Below are positions 1-11,349 of a stretch of 64,000 nucleotides of DNA, in pieces. The stretch comes from Chrysaora quinquecirrha. Its lineage: Eukaryota > Cnidaria > Scyphozoa > Semaeostomeae > Pelagiidae. The stretch covers positions 124,001 through 188,000 of the forward strand of contig JACTAT010000298.1 of the NCBI GenBank assembly GCA_014526335.1. The letters run 5' to 3'. A program made the position numbers and the translations under genes. The notes under the pieces are model-generated. The model searched no databases. It was not told the DNA's origin and saw nothing but the letters and a program-made list of their open reading frames with translations. Position 1 is the stretch's first letter. Each line of letters opens with the position of its first letter.

Positions 1-2312
1 CTTCACTGTCACTTTCATATATATCGTCCTTTGAATCAGAGTTCACTTTTGCTCTTGGCCTAAAGAAGATTTTTACTTCGTCAACTTGTTTCCATTCTCT
101 GATTTGATCCGCCAAACATTCTTGATCAATCATTGAATGTTGTAGCTTTCGTCTACTGTCAACCATATGAGTTCTAATGATCTTTGGGCGCGGGAAAAAC
201 CTTCTGTTAGTGGCTTCAGGCAGATTATCTTCAGTAAACAAAGTTGTTTTCACGAACATCCGTAAATGTCTTCGCATTTCGTTTACGCTGAATACACCTT
301 CTCGAACGAGTTCATCGATTTTCTTTACTAGTCTTGCATCAATTTCTTGGGAAATACCAGCAGTCTTAAAAGAAAGAAGTGCGCAAATGAGAACTTTGTC
401 TTTTTTCTAAGGTCAAATAAAGAAGCATACAGTACCGTATTCGATGTCCAAAACCCATCTGGACATGATTCCATTTTGAGTGTTTCTTAACAGGCCTCTT
501 TGCTGTTGACCATTTTTTGCGCCGTTATCTTTTGAAATTTTATGAACAATCAAATACAAAGAAAAAAATTAACAATGTGTAGGAGATGCCTTATCAGTCG
601 TACTTACAGTTCCAGTTGGATGGTTTCTGTGCGCTTGGATATCAGGAATAGAAAAAAGAAACTTCCTTATCGTTTTGATTTCTTCTTTCGATTTGATTGC
701 TTCTCTTAAACTCTTTGATGCATTTTTGCGTCTTCTTTCAGTGTTAGTAGAAATCTAAGATCACGAAATACAAATATTTGTAACATTAAACTACATATCA
801 ATACAAGGATAAAAATTTACAGTGAGATTAAATTTACTTACACTGTAATCAGGGAATTGTATTATTTCTCTTAACAGAATTTCTGCAGGGCAACCAAACT
901 TCTTCGTGTCTTGCACCAGTGTATATTTACGACAATAGTTGTGGTCATGACCCTGAATTAAACAGATATCGTTTACGACAGCAGTTGTTGGATGGAGATG
1001 GATGGAGGAGGAAGTTAAAGAATGCCCTGTGTGCCGATAGCGGCAGACCCCTGGCAATTACCAACCGATTTTCCATACCATACCACATTGAAATGTCATA
1101 CCAAATGTAATTAGCAAAGGTTGTCTGAAATTGTACATTTGCTGGTTATTTACTTACTTGATTTTCCTGCCGCTTAACCTCTCGCTTCTTTTTTGTAGGT
1201 GCTTGAATGTCTTTACCATGTTGACATTGCAGTCGCTTACTCCCTACTATGAAGAACGGGATCCCATTAAAATCGACGTCCTTGTCCTCCCACTGCACTT
1301 TATGCTTTGACTGACGGAGATCTAGAATAACGTAACAAAACAGTTGAAAGGACGAATTATTTCAAAAATAAAGCTGTTGGGTTGAAGGTAGCAATGTTCA
1401 AAAGATTTATATGGGAGAGCGTTGAAGAATGCACCTACCGGTGTTTCCAAACCCTTTTGTTGACTCATACATAGCGTAACGCACTATATGTTCGACCTCG
1501 TGCTTATTGATTTTATGCAAAGCTTCTTGCAGTGTATCTGTGCAGTAGGTTATCTTATTAGGCGATGTATCTTGTAAATCTGTAGGATTTCAGTGAAAAA
1601 CCTGATGAGCGAACATAGAAACGTTATGGTTTTACTTTTTGGGAATATATATTTAAAGAACCACCTTGTATTAAAAGACAGGTCTCATGTATCTTTTATT
1701 AATTTTTCCAAATACAATATTTCGCCACAACAGTTTGTCTTTTTGCCTTACAACAGTTTGTTAGAACTTATAGAAAAAAAGAAAAGGCCACGCAACTAGC
1801 TGCTTGTCTGCTATTTATCTTCTTGCGGTGAAGACGTAACTAATAAAATAAGGCAGAAACAACGCGTCGTAAGTGAAACCAAAGAAAACTAAGGTTTACT
1901 ACTACTTTACTATTTCGCTCTGGCCAAGCAAGGCTTCAAAATTATTGTTTAAACTATTTTTTTTTTAATTAGTGATATATAATTTCCCAGGTTCGAAAAT
2001 ATGCGGCTGAGTTTTCTTAATGGTTGATTAGCCCAATTCTTTTGTATAAATAACTTGTGCAGTACGAGAAACGAAGTTCTGACTAACTTACTAAAGTACT
2101 AAGTAGCACGTTACACTCCTTACACTTGGGTCCCCACATACTCTCCGCATCCAAGTGGTGCAATGGGCGGAGGGTAGGTAGTAGAAGGTTTCTGCTAATT
2201 CGTCTGCTAATTTGATTGGTCTGATAAATAGGGGACTGGGATTATGAGTTTTAAAAATCCCCTTACCTTCTAGTTCTTCATGTGTATCCATTATTTCTTC
2301 AGGTTCATCCAT
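1..2312 (-). CDS. CARF-like (ALS2CR8-domain) gene, 5' part, six exons, runs off left edge
   Basis: Exons in transcript order are 2267-2312 (ATG at 2310-2312), 1439-1579, 1158-1321, 842-952, 608-754 and 364 down to the window edge. Each intron has a GT donor (mostly GTAAGT or GTAAGG) and an AG acceptor, and the five phases (1,1,0,0,0) join with no stop, giving about 324 codons. Exon 3 reads QWEDKDVDFNGIPFF and later CQHGKDI. Exon 4 carries CPAEILLREIIQFPDY, exon 5 ends HRNHPTGT, and exon 6 holds RFFPRPKIIRTHM and EWKQVDEVKIFFRPR. These blocks, in this order, match the N-terminal half of calcium-responsive transcription factor (CARF/ALS2CR8) proteins, which are expanded in cnidarians. A nuclear DNA-binding role is inferred from the family. 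An in-frame ATG lies 18 bases upstream (2328-2330). The acceptor of exon 6 could instead be at TTAG near 410. I see no disabling change; the 3' half is missing from the window. Confidence 0.8.
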
Positions 2313-2330
2313 TTTGAATGAAAACTGCAA

Positions 2331-3589
2331 TTGCTTAATGGCAGGATACCTGTTTATTCAGTGACAATGACTTCTTTTTTGCCTAATTACTTTTCGGCTA
2401 CTGCATACACAAATTCAGTGGGGCTTACGAGGTTAAGGTACCCAATATATATACTTCTGGCTGAGTTCACTGGGTGTTATTAGAAAACTTTTAAAAAGAT
2501 ATCACCGACAAGTAAAGTGTGCCTAGTCCATCCATGTGCAGTTCCTTGTGAGAATAACTCCCCGGCTAAATTTTCCGCCAAAATTTCCCACCAGAAATTT
2601 TCAAAATGTTGATTGGGAAATTATTTGTCTGCTGCGTTGTCGCCGTTACAAAGTTGGCAACAAACAAGTTACGATTTTCTGAATGTGCTTAGTATTCGGT
2701 ATTTGTTTCTCGATTTAACGAGAATGAGTTTTCGGAAAAGGTCCTTTTGGGCATTGATATCGATCATCAACCCACTGATATATGAAGAAAAGAATCAAAT
2801 TAACATGGCTAGAGCATCAGAAATCACAAATTATGTTCAGATCAGCAAAATTCTAAAAATGGAATCCGAAAACTGGCAAAAACAGGGTGAATTTCTGATG
2901 CCATCTGATATGGGTATACTATGGCCCAAAATTCATGAAGACATCTTTTTTAGCAAAGATTTAAGACAGAATTTTGTCCGTCCAGTTTGTAATTTGTAAT
3001 TTGTTGTTTCTGATGCTCCAGCAAAGAAATAAGACCGAAGTTTTACCCTCAAGTTTATTTACCCCCCCCCCCCTCCAGTCTAAATGGAACATTCACAAAA
3101 TTCCCCATGTAAATCAAAATCTAGAAATATCCCCCCTTCCTTATTCAACCGCCACACAATGAAGCAAAAAAGAGTTGTCGCATTCTGCCTTGGAGCGTAA
3201 CTCACTTAAGATGGCAATAGTGTGAATCTTACAGGAGATTATACATTTTGAAGCTGCGGCCTGCCGGATTTTCTGTGTGGGTCCTATAGAAAAGTGTTTT
3301 GACCCAATTTCAGCCTGGTTTTTCCAAGAGACATTTCGAAAATCAACATTAAAAAGTGCCCCACTGGCTATGAAAATGCCATTTTTGCATTTTACTCCAG
3401 TTTTGGAAGCAAATCTTGTCTTCATTTGGAGGTTTTGGAAAATTTTCTTTGAAACCATCGCTAAATTTTTAGACATAATGCCGCAAGCTAGACTGGGTAA
3501 GGTGAAAAATACTACATCATTTTTTTATAAGGAAGTTCTGCTGTGGTGTGGGGGGTTAACGTTATGATGATGGGATCCAATATGCTTGA
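2331..3589. other. Non-coding stretch, no gene recognised
   Basis: This is AT-rich sequence upstream of the CARF-like gene. A run of twelve C bases lies near 3061. Short open frames on both strands at 2613-2999 and 3141-3567 overlap each other, have no recognisable motif and look like chance. The promoter of the gene to the left should lie at the start of this stretch, but I see no clear element. Confidence 0.5.
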
Positions 3590-3821
3590 CCTCTAAATGG
3601 CGATGATCATGATTAAACTATAGTGATAATGGTCCTGATGATGATGAAAATGATAATTATTGTTATTACGAGATGATCTTGATTATTATGATTATGATTA
3701 AATTATAATGATTATGATGACCGTGATGTGTTTTATCATTAGTATTTTTAGTATTATCATTATCATAATAATAATTATTATCATTATTATTATTATTTTT
3801 AACATTATCGAAAGATGATGA
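3590..3821. repeat. GAT/TTA-type microsatellite, left part
   Basis: Imperfect runs of GAT, ATGATT and TTATTA trinucleotide-type repeat. The same kind of repeat resumes at 4309-4345 (GATTATGATGATTATGATGA) on the far side of the LTR that splits it. Confidence 0.85.
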
Positions 3822-4308
3822 TGCAAACGAGTCTTAGGTTGCACATCAATACATAAAACAACAATAAGAAAGGACACAGTTTGATTTCACAACAAAACGG
3901 ATGCTCTCCAACAGTTACAATTCTGACGCCTTTCCAAACAACCTGCATACATTAACCTGATTGATCAAAAGTTTTCTAAGTAATTTATTTATTTATAAAT
4001 ATATTCTACGGTTGGTATTTAATAGCTGACAGGTGTAAATAAGTATAATAACTACCGAAGGACATTTGACAGGTGCTAGACGAACCAGATTTATGTCATA
4101 CCCATTTTAATTAGTAACGTGGTGAGCATAACAGTGAGTGGCAACAGTTAACAAGAAAATACAAAATGAATGAATAAAATGTAACTAACAACACATCTTT
4201 ACTGAATGAACGATGAAACCATCAAATGATAAACGGGAGTGAGGCCATATACTGAAACGAGGCAACCCTTAACTGAAATTAAATGGAGTAAACTGTACCC
4301 GTATTACA
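3822..4308 (-). mobile_element. Solo LTR, diverged relative of the 53-60 kb gypsy LTR
   Basis: The sequence starts TGCAAACGAGTC and ends CCGTATTACA on the plus strand. It aligns along its length with the LTRs at 53424-53920 and 60193-60689: shared blocks include AGGTTGCAC, CCAACAGTTACAAT, AACCTGAT, GGTGTAAATAAG-like text, GACATTTGACA, and the terminal CGTATTACA. It is 487 bp against 497 bp. No internal retroviral-type genes flank it, so it is best read as a solo LTR left by LTR-LTR recombination. It sits inside the GAT microsatellite, which continues on both sides. The flanks read ATGA and ATGG, so a 4-bp duplication is possible but imperfect. Confidence 0.75.
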
Positions 4309-5069
4309 ATGGTGATAAGGATGATTATGATGATTATGATGATTTTTGACAACAAAAACAACAATTTCGAGGGAAAACATGCTCCGAACATTCGTATTAT
4401 CATCTTCAGTTCAAGAAATTAAAAATTCAAAACAACAATTGAATTTTTAATCACTTGAGGTTTTAATTACTTCAACCCCTCACAAAAATCCTGAGACCGT
4501 CCCTCCTCCCCTCGACAGAGCAATGTTGTGTTGATAATTTGGTTCACAGGCGTGTAATACATGGTGCAAGTTGATTCTAATACCAACATTGCTTTGTCAG
4601 GGAAGGGGAACAGATGGTTTACTTCGAAAAAAACAAGCAAAATCATATTTGTAGAAGGTTCCAACTGGTCTCACTATATTTTGTGAGGGATTGTGTTGAG
4701 AAATTCTTACACTGAGGCAAAAATGATGTAGAACGTTTTTATATTTCAAAAGTCGTAAAGTCCGTTTTCTGTCATATTCATTTACTATTTCGCACATCAA
4801 CATCTCCAGGCTAAGTTGGGAAAATCTGAAAGTGTTTTAATCTCGTGAGGGGGTGGTTGAAGGATAATTTCAGGGTTGCAGAAGAGATATCTATGTACTT
4901 CGGATAAAAAAATTGGGACTCACAACTTTTTAAGAGACGAGCAGGCACAAACGAACAGAAAAGGCATGTTATGAGAAATTAGACAATGCAGCAGCCCATT
5001 GAGCGAATTTCGGGAGTTTGGAAAAAAGGGAGGGCGGGAGGGGGGGTATCACTGAGCAATTACTAATCT
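4309..5069. other. Microsatellite remainder and unassigned AT-rich DNA
   Basis: The first 40 bases continue the GAT repeat. The rest has no recognisable gene. Open frames on the minus strand around 4467-4803 overlap and carry no motif. A G-rich run lies near 5027-5048. Confidence 0.5.
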
Positions 5070-6214
5070 TCTATGGACTTGTTTATTGTGTTGTAAATGA
5101 GTTGTTTGCTTCCAAACAGTTGAGGAAACGGCATAAGTGTACACAGAAATATTTAACCTTGCAGTACTAAGCAGAAGCATGAAGCCTGATGGGAAGAAGA
5201 CATGGGAAAATATTGCTAAGGTAAAACAGTATGGAAAATATTTGAAGGCTACAATTTGCCGACACATGAAGAAACCAATTCATGAGTTTCAAACTGATAA
5301 AAGGAAACATAATAAAGGGCTTCCATCGAAACTAACTGCTAGGGTCAAGTGCAACATACTGCGTCAATGTGAAATCTTACGGAGAGATTACGGTTACTTT
5401 ACGTCCAAACGATTAAAAGTCTTTGCCAGAGTATCACCTGCAGTATCCGACAAAACTGTTCGGCGAGTGCTACGAGCTGCCATACTTAAGTACACTCACT
5501 CTAGAAAGAAAGCTGTGCTTAATAGAAAGGATTTGAAGCTGCGGTATGAATTTGCAAAAAGGTTCGGAGGCTGCTTTCACCAGATATTTGGACGGAGGGT
5601 ATTGCATTTTACCTAGATGGCGTTGGGTTCAGTCATAAGTACAACCCTCATGATCAAGCTTTGGCACCAAGGACGATGGCTTGGTGAAAAGCAGGCGACG
5701 GTCTCAGCTTGAAGCAAACATCAAAAGGCTCACACAAAGGCACAGCGAATTTCATCGTTGCAATAGCGCACAATAAGAGAGTAATTTTAGCCGAGCAATA
5801 TGAAGGAAATCGGCATGGTGAAAAGTTTGCTAATTTATACGGGAACAGTTTCCTAGTTTGTTTGAGAAAAGCTCTAATCCCAAAGGGAAGCTCTTTTTGC
5901 AAGATGGTGATCCCTCGCAAAATAGCATGAAAGCACAGAATGATATGAGGTCCGTTAGGGCAAAGAAATTTTAAATTCCAGCACGAAGCCCTGACCTCAA
6001 CCCCATAGAAAATGTGTTCAATAACATTAAAACTCAGTTGCGAGAAGATGCACTTTGCTGTCGAATATCGCGTGAAACCTACAACCAGTTTTGCAAAAGA
6101 GTAAGGCACATTTTGCTTAACTATCCAGAAAAAATAATCGAAGAGACGATAGAGACTATGGAAAAGCGTATTGACATGGTTATCAAGGCAAAGGGTCAGC
6201 GAATTAAGTATTAG
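5070..6214 (+). pseudogene. Tc1/mariner-superfamily transposase relic
   Basis: Protein similarity is spread over several plus-strand frames. 5137-5616 encodes a helix-turn-helix N-terminal part, followed by SDKTVRRVLRAAILKY and a basic stretch typical of Tc1-type transposases. The frame then shifts near 5590 to give FYLDGVGFSHKYN, which holds the first catalytic Asp. Later come LAEQYEG, a QDGDPSQNS block with the second Asp, and ARSPDLNPIENVFNNI with the third acidic residue (Glu), ending at TAG/TAA near 6214. Family members of this type cut and paste DNA at TA sites. Here frameshifts and stops, including a TGA-type break near 5685 and a TGA near 5930, make it non-functional. I could not place convincing terminal repeats. 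Confidence 0.8.
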
Positions 6215-6229
6215 TTGGTTGACAAAGTG

Positions 6230-6540
6230 ATAATTTATATTTTCTTCATTCCCCTGTTCTATATAGAAAGGTTTCCAACGTGTAACCAACAAGTAACCAA
6301 CATTTAACCAACGTGTTAACAATGTGTCACCATATATTTAACATATTGATACAAGCAAATATCAACGTGTTACCACGTGTTACCATATATTTATAAAAAA
6401 GATTCTAATATAAATTTTTTTAGAATTCATTGGTAACACGTGGTAACACATCGTCCATGCTTAAAATCATTGCAATTTCTACACATAACTGTGGTAACAC
6501 GTAGGGTAACCTGTTGGTTACATGTTGGCTCCTATTGGGC
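6230..6540. repeat. GGTAAC/GTTACC-rich inverted-repeat segment
   Basis: Roughly ten copies of GTTACC, GTAACC or their complements lie within 300 bases. The core is a perfect inverted repeat: GTGTTACCACGTGTTACCA at 6367-6385 pairs with its exact complement at 6431-6449, leaving a 45-base AT-rich loop. It directly follows the Tc1-like transposase relic, so it may be the end of that element or a separate small foldback element. Confidence 0.65.
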
Positions 6541-6619
6541 CAATAATTTTGCCGGAACAAAATGAAATTTTTGGAAGTTACAAATATGCATAAATAAAGT
6601 TCATAAGTTTTGTATAATT

Positions 6620-7373
6620 AATGTTCAAGCATTCCTTGATCATTCTCCATAAGCACCAGTTCTGCAAAACAGTGACCACATGGCTTTATGTCTCTCTGCT
6701 GCTCCCTTTGGAGCACGTAGTGGAAATGAATCATTCTCCATCTGTTATTCATCATTTCTGTTTATCTTTCATCTTCTATGTTGTACGGCTCCCTGTATAT
6801 GATTGCAGACTTGGTGGTTGCAAAGATCGGCACATTACTTTCGATTACAATGTCGGTTGAAAAATGGTTTTTCGGCACAGGTAGTCTAACGGTCTCGCCT
6901 TCTAGAAGCAACAGCAAATCTTTCCACGTAATGACGTCCTTGCTATACCTGAAATCTTGCAAAAGGATTATTTCTGCCTTGTCTGCACCTACCGATGCAT
7001 ATTTGCCATTTGCGGGGTTGATAAACACCTTTTCGCAAAAAATGGTTTTCAGTGGCTTCAGAATGAAGGTCTTAGCACAGTTGGATCGACTGTGAATCAT
7101 CAAATTACGAAATTTGCCTTGCCCTGAAATCAGCAACTCCCTTATGTAGCCAGCAAACACTAAAGGATTTAGTCCCTTGTGTCATAGAACATCAAGCGCA
7201 CACTCGATTTCTACTCCAAGTTCTACTGCAGCCTCCAGTGCAGCTTTAGCAAGTGCTTCTCGTACCTTGTCAATTCTGCTAACACTTGCTAGTGCTAAAG
7301 AGGGACCTGAAGTTTTCAGCATCCAAGACTTACTAATTAATTCGTTTATTGATTTATCTGCTCTTGAGAGCAA
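6620..7373 (-). pseudogene. SF3-type (Rep/NS1-like) helicase relic
   Basis: One minus-strand reading frame runs from about 7373 to 6625, interrupted by two stops: TGA near 7179 and TAA near 6762. The middle part has a P-loop-like stretch SNCAKTFIL, a Walker B-like AEIILLQDF, and a following VPIFATTKSAI that sits where superfamily 3 helicases have motif C. The C-terminal part, after the second stop, has a Cys-rich CGHCFAELVL. The usual P-loop glycines are replaced (SNCGKT would be expected), so ATPase activity is probably lost. Similar helicase proteins are common in cnidarian genomes and resemble parvovirus NS1 and other Rep proteins. I infer either a transposon or an old viral insertion. No nuclease domain is visible beside it. 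Confidence 0.6.
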
Positions 7374-7587
7374 TTAGATGGCCAAATCGCACTAACCTTC
7401 CTGCTTTCTTGACTCTGCCTTTGAAAACAGTTGCTCGATATTCGTTATGTTGTTCTTAACTATACCTCAAGATTTGTTAACTGCTTAGATTTTTTTCCTT
7501 TGGTACTATATGTTGCTTAAACTTTTAGGCAGTCTACATCTTGGTTGCTTATAAGGGGTTGCTTATAAAAAACGGCATGTAAACACC

Positions 7588-7712
7588 GAATAAATACAAA
7601 AATTTGTATTCTTAGCAACATCGACATTCTAAGAAACATGGAGTACATGGCTAATCAAAAAATGCCCCCAAAATCTATTTTTAGAAAGGGGTACTGGAGC
7701 CCAGTTCCCTGA
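7588..7712 (-). repeat. Inverted single copy of the 158-bp repeat
   Basis: Read on the minus strand this matches the tandem units at 8433-8983: AGTACCCCTTTCTAAAAATA, then GATTAGCCATGTACTCCATG, then GTTGCTAAGAATACAAAT. It lies about 720 bp before the tandem copies and in the opposite orientation. Confidence 0.8.
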
Positions 7713-8432
7713 TATAAAAACGTATACAACAATAAAACTAATGTAACTGATAAAAACTGCTGTAACTAATGAAATTAACAATTTAGTCTTAATATAACCA
7801 TAATGAGATAAACAGGTATGGGCTCATTCCAAATGTTCCTCAAGTCTGTTGCATTACGCTGAGACACTTGATTATAATACCTAAAATGAAAAATCAACTA
7901 AATATTGAACAATACAATCTTAAATTTAACAGAATTCTTTTTAAGACAGCGATCTGTAATAATTAGTCATTAGTCATAGTGTGGTATTGGTCATCCTGAA
8001 ATTCAACACAAAATAATATCCATTGACATAAAAGAGTGGGCCGAGATTTCATAGGCTTATATTAGCACTCTCCATTGCATTAGCACATAGCAGTACACAC
8101 AATTCCAGCATTGTTGCATTTGCATCGTCCACCACATCTTTGCTTACAGGAGCATTTGATTAGTTCCTGGAAGAGTAGTCCATAAAGGACACCATGAATC
8201 ATTCTGTCCACCTTACCAACCCCATTCATAGGGTTTTGGAATTTCCGGACACTTGACAAGACATTGTCCCCAAACCTGAGCTCCTTGGTAAATGGCCTGT
8301 CGGATGTGTTGCATTAATGCATCCCCTATTGGTGGAATTGAATCTATCTGCCTTCCCTTCAAGGTGAAAAGTTTGTACAGTTATCCAAACTGACTTTTCA
8401 TGAAGTTGCTAACAACGCTCTAGTTCCCCTTC
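7713..8432. other. No gene recognised
   Basis: AT-rich spacer between the inverted and direct copies of the 158-bp repeat. No open frame with a recognisable motif. Confidence 0.5.
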
Positions 8433-8983
8433 CCCGAAAATAGCAGTTTCGGTACTGTGGATTGGGCCCTAGTACCTCTTTTTAAAATCGTCTTTGGGGG
8501 CATTTTTGATTAGCCATGTACTCCATTTTTTTCAACATGTTGTTGTTGCTAAGAATACAAATTGTTCTACTTATTAGCGTTTATGTCTCAAGTTACACCT
8601 GTTTCCACTACTGGGGATTGGGCCCTGGTACCCCTTTCTAAAATAAGCTTTTGGTAGGATTTTTTTATTAGCCATGTACTCCATGTTTTTCAGCATGTTG
8701 TTGTTGCTAATAATACAAATTGTTGTATTTATTCATCGTTTAATTCCCAAGTTACACCCGTTTCCACTACTGGGAGTTTTGCGCTAGTACCCCTTTCTAA
8801 AAATACCTTTTTGGGACATTTTTTGATTAGCCATGTTTTCATGTTTCTCAGAATGTAATTGTTGCTAAGAATACCAATTATTGTATTTATCCGTGGTTTA
8901 TTTCCCAAGTTACACCTGTTTTCTCTACTGGGGATTGGTCCTTAGTACCCCTTTCTAAAAATAGCTTTTGGGGGCACTTTTCA
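8433..8983 (+). repeat. Tandem repeat, about 3.5 units of 158-159 bp
   Basis: The anchor GTTACACC(T/C)G recurs at 8592, 8751 and 8909, spacing 159 and 158. Each unit carries CACTACTGGGGATTGG-like text, TAGTACCCCTTTCTAAAA, GATTAGCCATGT and a GTTGTTGCTAA segment. Units differ at many positions, so the array is old. Confidence 0.85.
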
Positions 8984-9258
8984 GAGTGACTCTATATCCT
9001 CTATTTTCAGCGTGTCCAACTGCCCATGTTCACGAAGTTTCATCCTTTTATCACAAAATGAACAAAACCATCAATTTTGTGCCCAAATCTGCTGTACTAC
9101 ATTATCATGATCTTTGACAATAAACTTGGTGATGCTTTTGAAGGATTCAGCAATGAAATCTGATTTATGATGTCCTCAAAACATGTTACTTGTTTTAAAT
9201 TAAAAGTTTTGGTGTGTGTTAAGTTTTCCCTGATCTTTATTATGCTTGGATGACTTTT

Positions 9259-9595
9259 TTATTTCTCAATAGCCTCATCTACAGGGTCCTCCACTCCATC
9301 CGTACATGATAAATGTGTTTCATTTTCATTCTCCGTAATATCTAGATATTTTGTTATGTTGGTAAAATGTTCATTAAATATTTTTGCAATTTGCGCATCA
9401 TCAGTTATCAATTGTCCGTTCTCCAGGAGAGAGATAGATGGAGAGGTTTTGATTTTATCTGTTAATACAGGTTTAAAGATTTTCCCAAACTTATGATTAT
9501 CAGTAAAGCATTTTACGTCTAACTTATTATAGTAGTCCTTTTTTGCTTTTCGAAGTAGCATTGTATCAGAACACGTTGTTCGATGTTTTGAAAGC
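9259..9595 (-). pseudogene. LINE (non-LTR retrotransposon) ORF2 fragment
   Basis: The 112-codon open stretch contains LLRKAKKDYYNKLDVK, then DNHKFGKIFKPVLTDK, SISLLENGQLITDD and IFNEHFTNI. This is the linker between the endonuclease and reverse transcriptase domains of Jockey/L2/RTE-like LINEs, where the pattern K-DYY-L, N--FWK--KP, I-L-E-G--I-D and -FN-FF--- is typical. Neither the endonuclease nor the reverse transcriptase follows in the window, so it is a short truncated piece. Confidence 0.7.
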
Positions 9596-9599
9596 AACT

Positions 9600-9851
9600 C
9601 AAGAAAATCTTGTTCCTTGTCCGCATGGAGACTGCTTTTCTACATCTCAGAAATTTTATTCAGCTCATGGATTAGAGCATTACTGGAGGAGATTCCATCA
9701 TACTAAAACTTTGAAAGATAGAGCTAATTTTTCTCAAGACAAAGAGTCGATGAGAGAAAATTTGTTAAAGAAGATTCATTTTGAGGTCATCAAAAAAGTG
9801 ATGAATGAAAAATTTGCAAAATGGAAAAGAGTAGAGGGAAAACAGGTTTAA
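9600..9851 (+). CDS. Unidentified coding-like fragment with a Cys/His cluster
   Basis: An open frame ending at TAA 9849-9851 reads CPHGDCFSTSQ and then HGLEHYWRRFH before a Lys-rich tail (KKIHFEVIKKVMNEKFAKW). The C-x2/4-C with two spaced His residues could be a zinc-binding fold, perhaps one exon of a larger gene or transposon. I do not recognise the family, and the call may be chance. Confidence 0.2.
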   Translation, partial: QENLVPCPHGDCFSTSQKFYSAHGLEHYWRRFHHTKTLKDRANFSQDKESMRENLLKKIHFEVIKKVMNEKFAKWKRVEGKQV

Positions 9852-11349
9852 ATTAAACATTTTAGTTTTTTTTTGCACATTCTGCTCTGGTGTCATATAG
9901 GCCTTTATTACTAATAATATTAGGTATTTTATTTAGGCCCTCAGGCCTGCTCATTTGGGGCTTCTGAATCCAACCAAAAAACTAGCCAGTAGGCTAAGTA
10001 AAGTATTATAGGCAATAGAAACAATAACGGAAAATTTTCCAGTATTTTTACGATGTAAGCCAACCAGCCTTCTGCCACCAGGCCTATAATTTTCATTTAA
10101 TCAAGAACAACAGAGTGATGGAGGGTAAGTTCCAGGACCCAGCCTTTCAACCCCTCAATTAAGGTCCCAACCCCCGCCCCTGCTGGTTTGTTACTTTGGT
10201 TTTCAAACAAAGTATCAGGTAACTGGCGGTCATACTTTTTCTTTAAACTAAAACTGAATTCACATGCCATTGATTTTACTTCGCTGACAGATTTCTGTTT
10301 TATTTCTTGACTCAGATTACGGGTATCTTTTCTAATCTCAGTGGTTGACTGGCCTGTGACTGTGTATAACATCTGTATTTCAATTATTTTTTTCTGGTAC
10401 AAGCTGACCAGCGAGGATGTAATTCCACCCGCTTCACTCTTTGAATTCTATTTTTAGACAGCCCAAATACATAGAAGAATGCCCGGGTGTTCGGTTTAAA
10501 GAGAATAAGAGAGAATAGCCAATTGCGATCTTTGGCTTTGAGATAAAAGAAATCCTGAATGTTAATCTAAATATTCACGTGTTTTAAGTTTAGCTCCGGG
10601 GTAAACTGGCGATTGACTATCCCTTAGGGTTCTTTTCAGACTCGGTTACTCAGCCGCAAGCACCGAGAGCGCCGCTGATTGGCCAAACCAAACAAGACTG
10701 ACAAAGCACGGAAAGGATGTTGTAAAGGTCGAAGACACTAAAATCCATTTTACAAAGCTATAAGCTATAAAATTTAAAAAAAATGTGATTTTAAGAATTT
10801 TCGAAAATTTGCCCCCTTTGACCCCAAAAATTTCTGAATGACCCCAAAAATTTCTGAATGCCCAAAAGTGACAAGGTGTCATCAACCAGATCCTTGGAGT
10901 ATGTAGCTGAGCTAACAAAAAATGCCAAAAGCTGTTGTATAGAAGCAGTTGCATACTTTTCTGGGAAAGAAGCGATTGGCTGCCAGACTACTAACAAGAT
11001 AGGCGAGATTGCAAAGCAAGCCAGTTGTAAGACAACATTCAACAAACGAGCAACATCAAATAAATCTCAACATCAATATCAAGAAAAATCATATCAAGGA
11101 AGAAAACAATTTGAATAAAAGAAAACAAGATAAAAAAGTCAGCACACACGAAGACCACCACTGAAGACGAACAAAATTGAATACGTAATTCTAAATTTTT
11201 TTCTACATCATATATCATTTCTGTACTGTACTCATTATCATTTTAATTCATCATCACATGTTTATTTAATCAATTGAATTCTAACATTATATTACAACGT
11301 TTAACTTATACTGTAATTGTAACTTTCCATGGTTATTGAATGCTTCTCA
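9852..11349. other. No certain gene
   Basis: Two open frames (10097-10402 minus, 10858-11118 plus) have no motif I recognise. A 20-bp unit TGACCCCAAAAATTTCTGAA is repeated in tandem at about 10819-10858. Part of the right half may be the 3' non-coding end of the gypsy-type element whose polypurine tract lies at 11360-11375. Confidence 0.4.

Noticed and set aside
3141..3567. Overlapping open frames on both strands near 3.3 kb
   Set aside because: Opposite-strand frames of similar length with no known domain; probably chance or a decayed repeat.
5654..6322. A 222-codon minus-strand open frame over the Tc1-like relic
   Set aside because: The plus strand carries transposase motifs in the same bases; the minus frame has no recognisable domain.
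10097..11118. Open frames 10097-10402 (minus) and 10858-11118 (plus) as genes
   Set aside because: No motif, no splice or start context, and the first overlaps simple AT/C-rich sequence.
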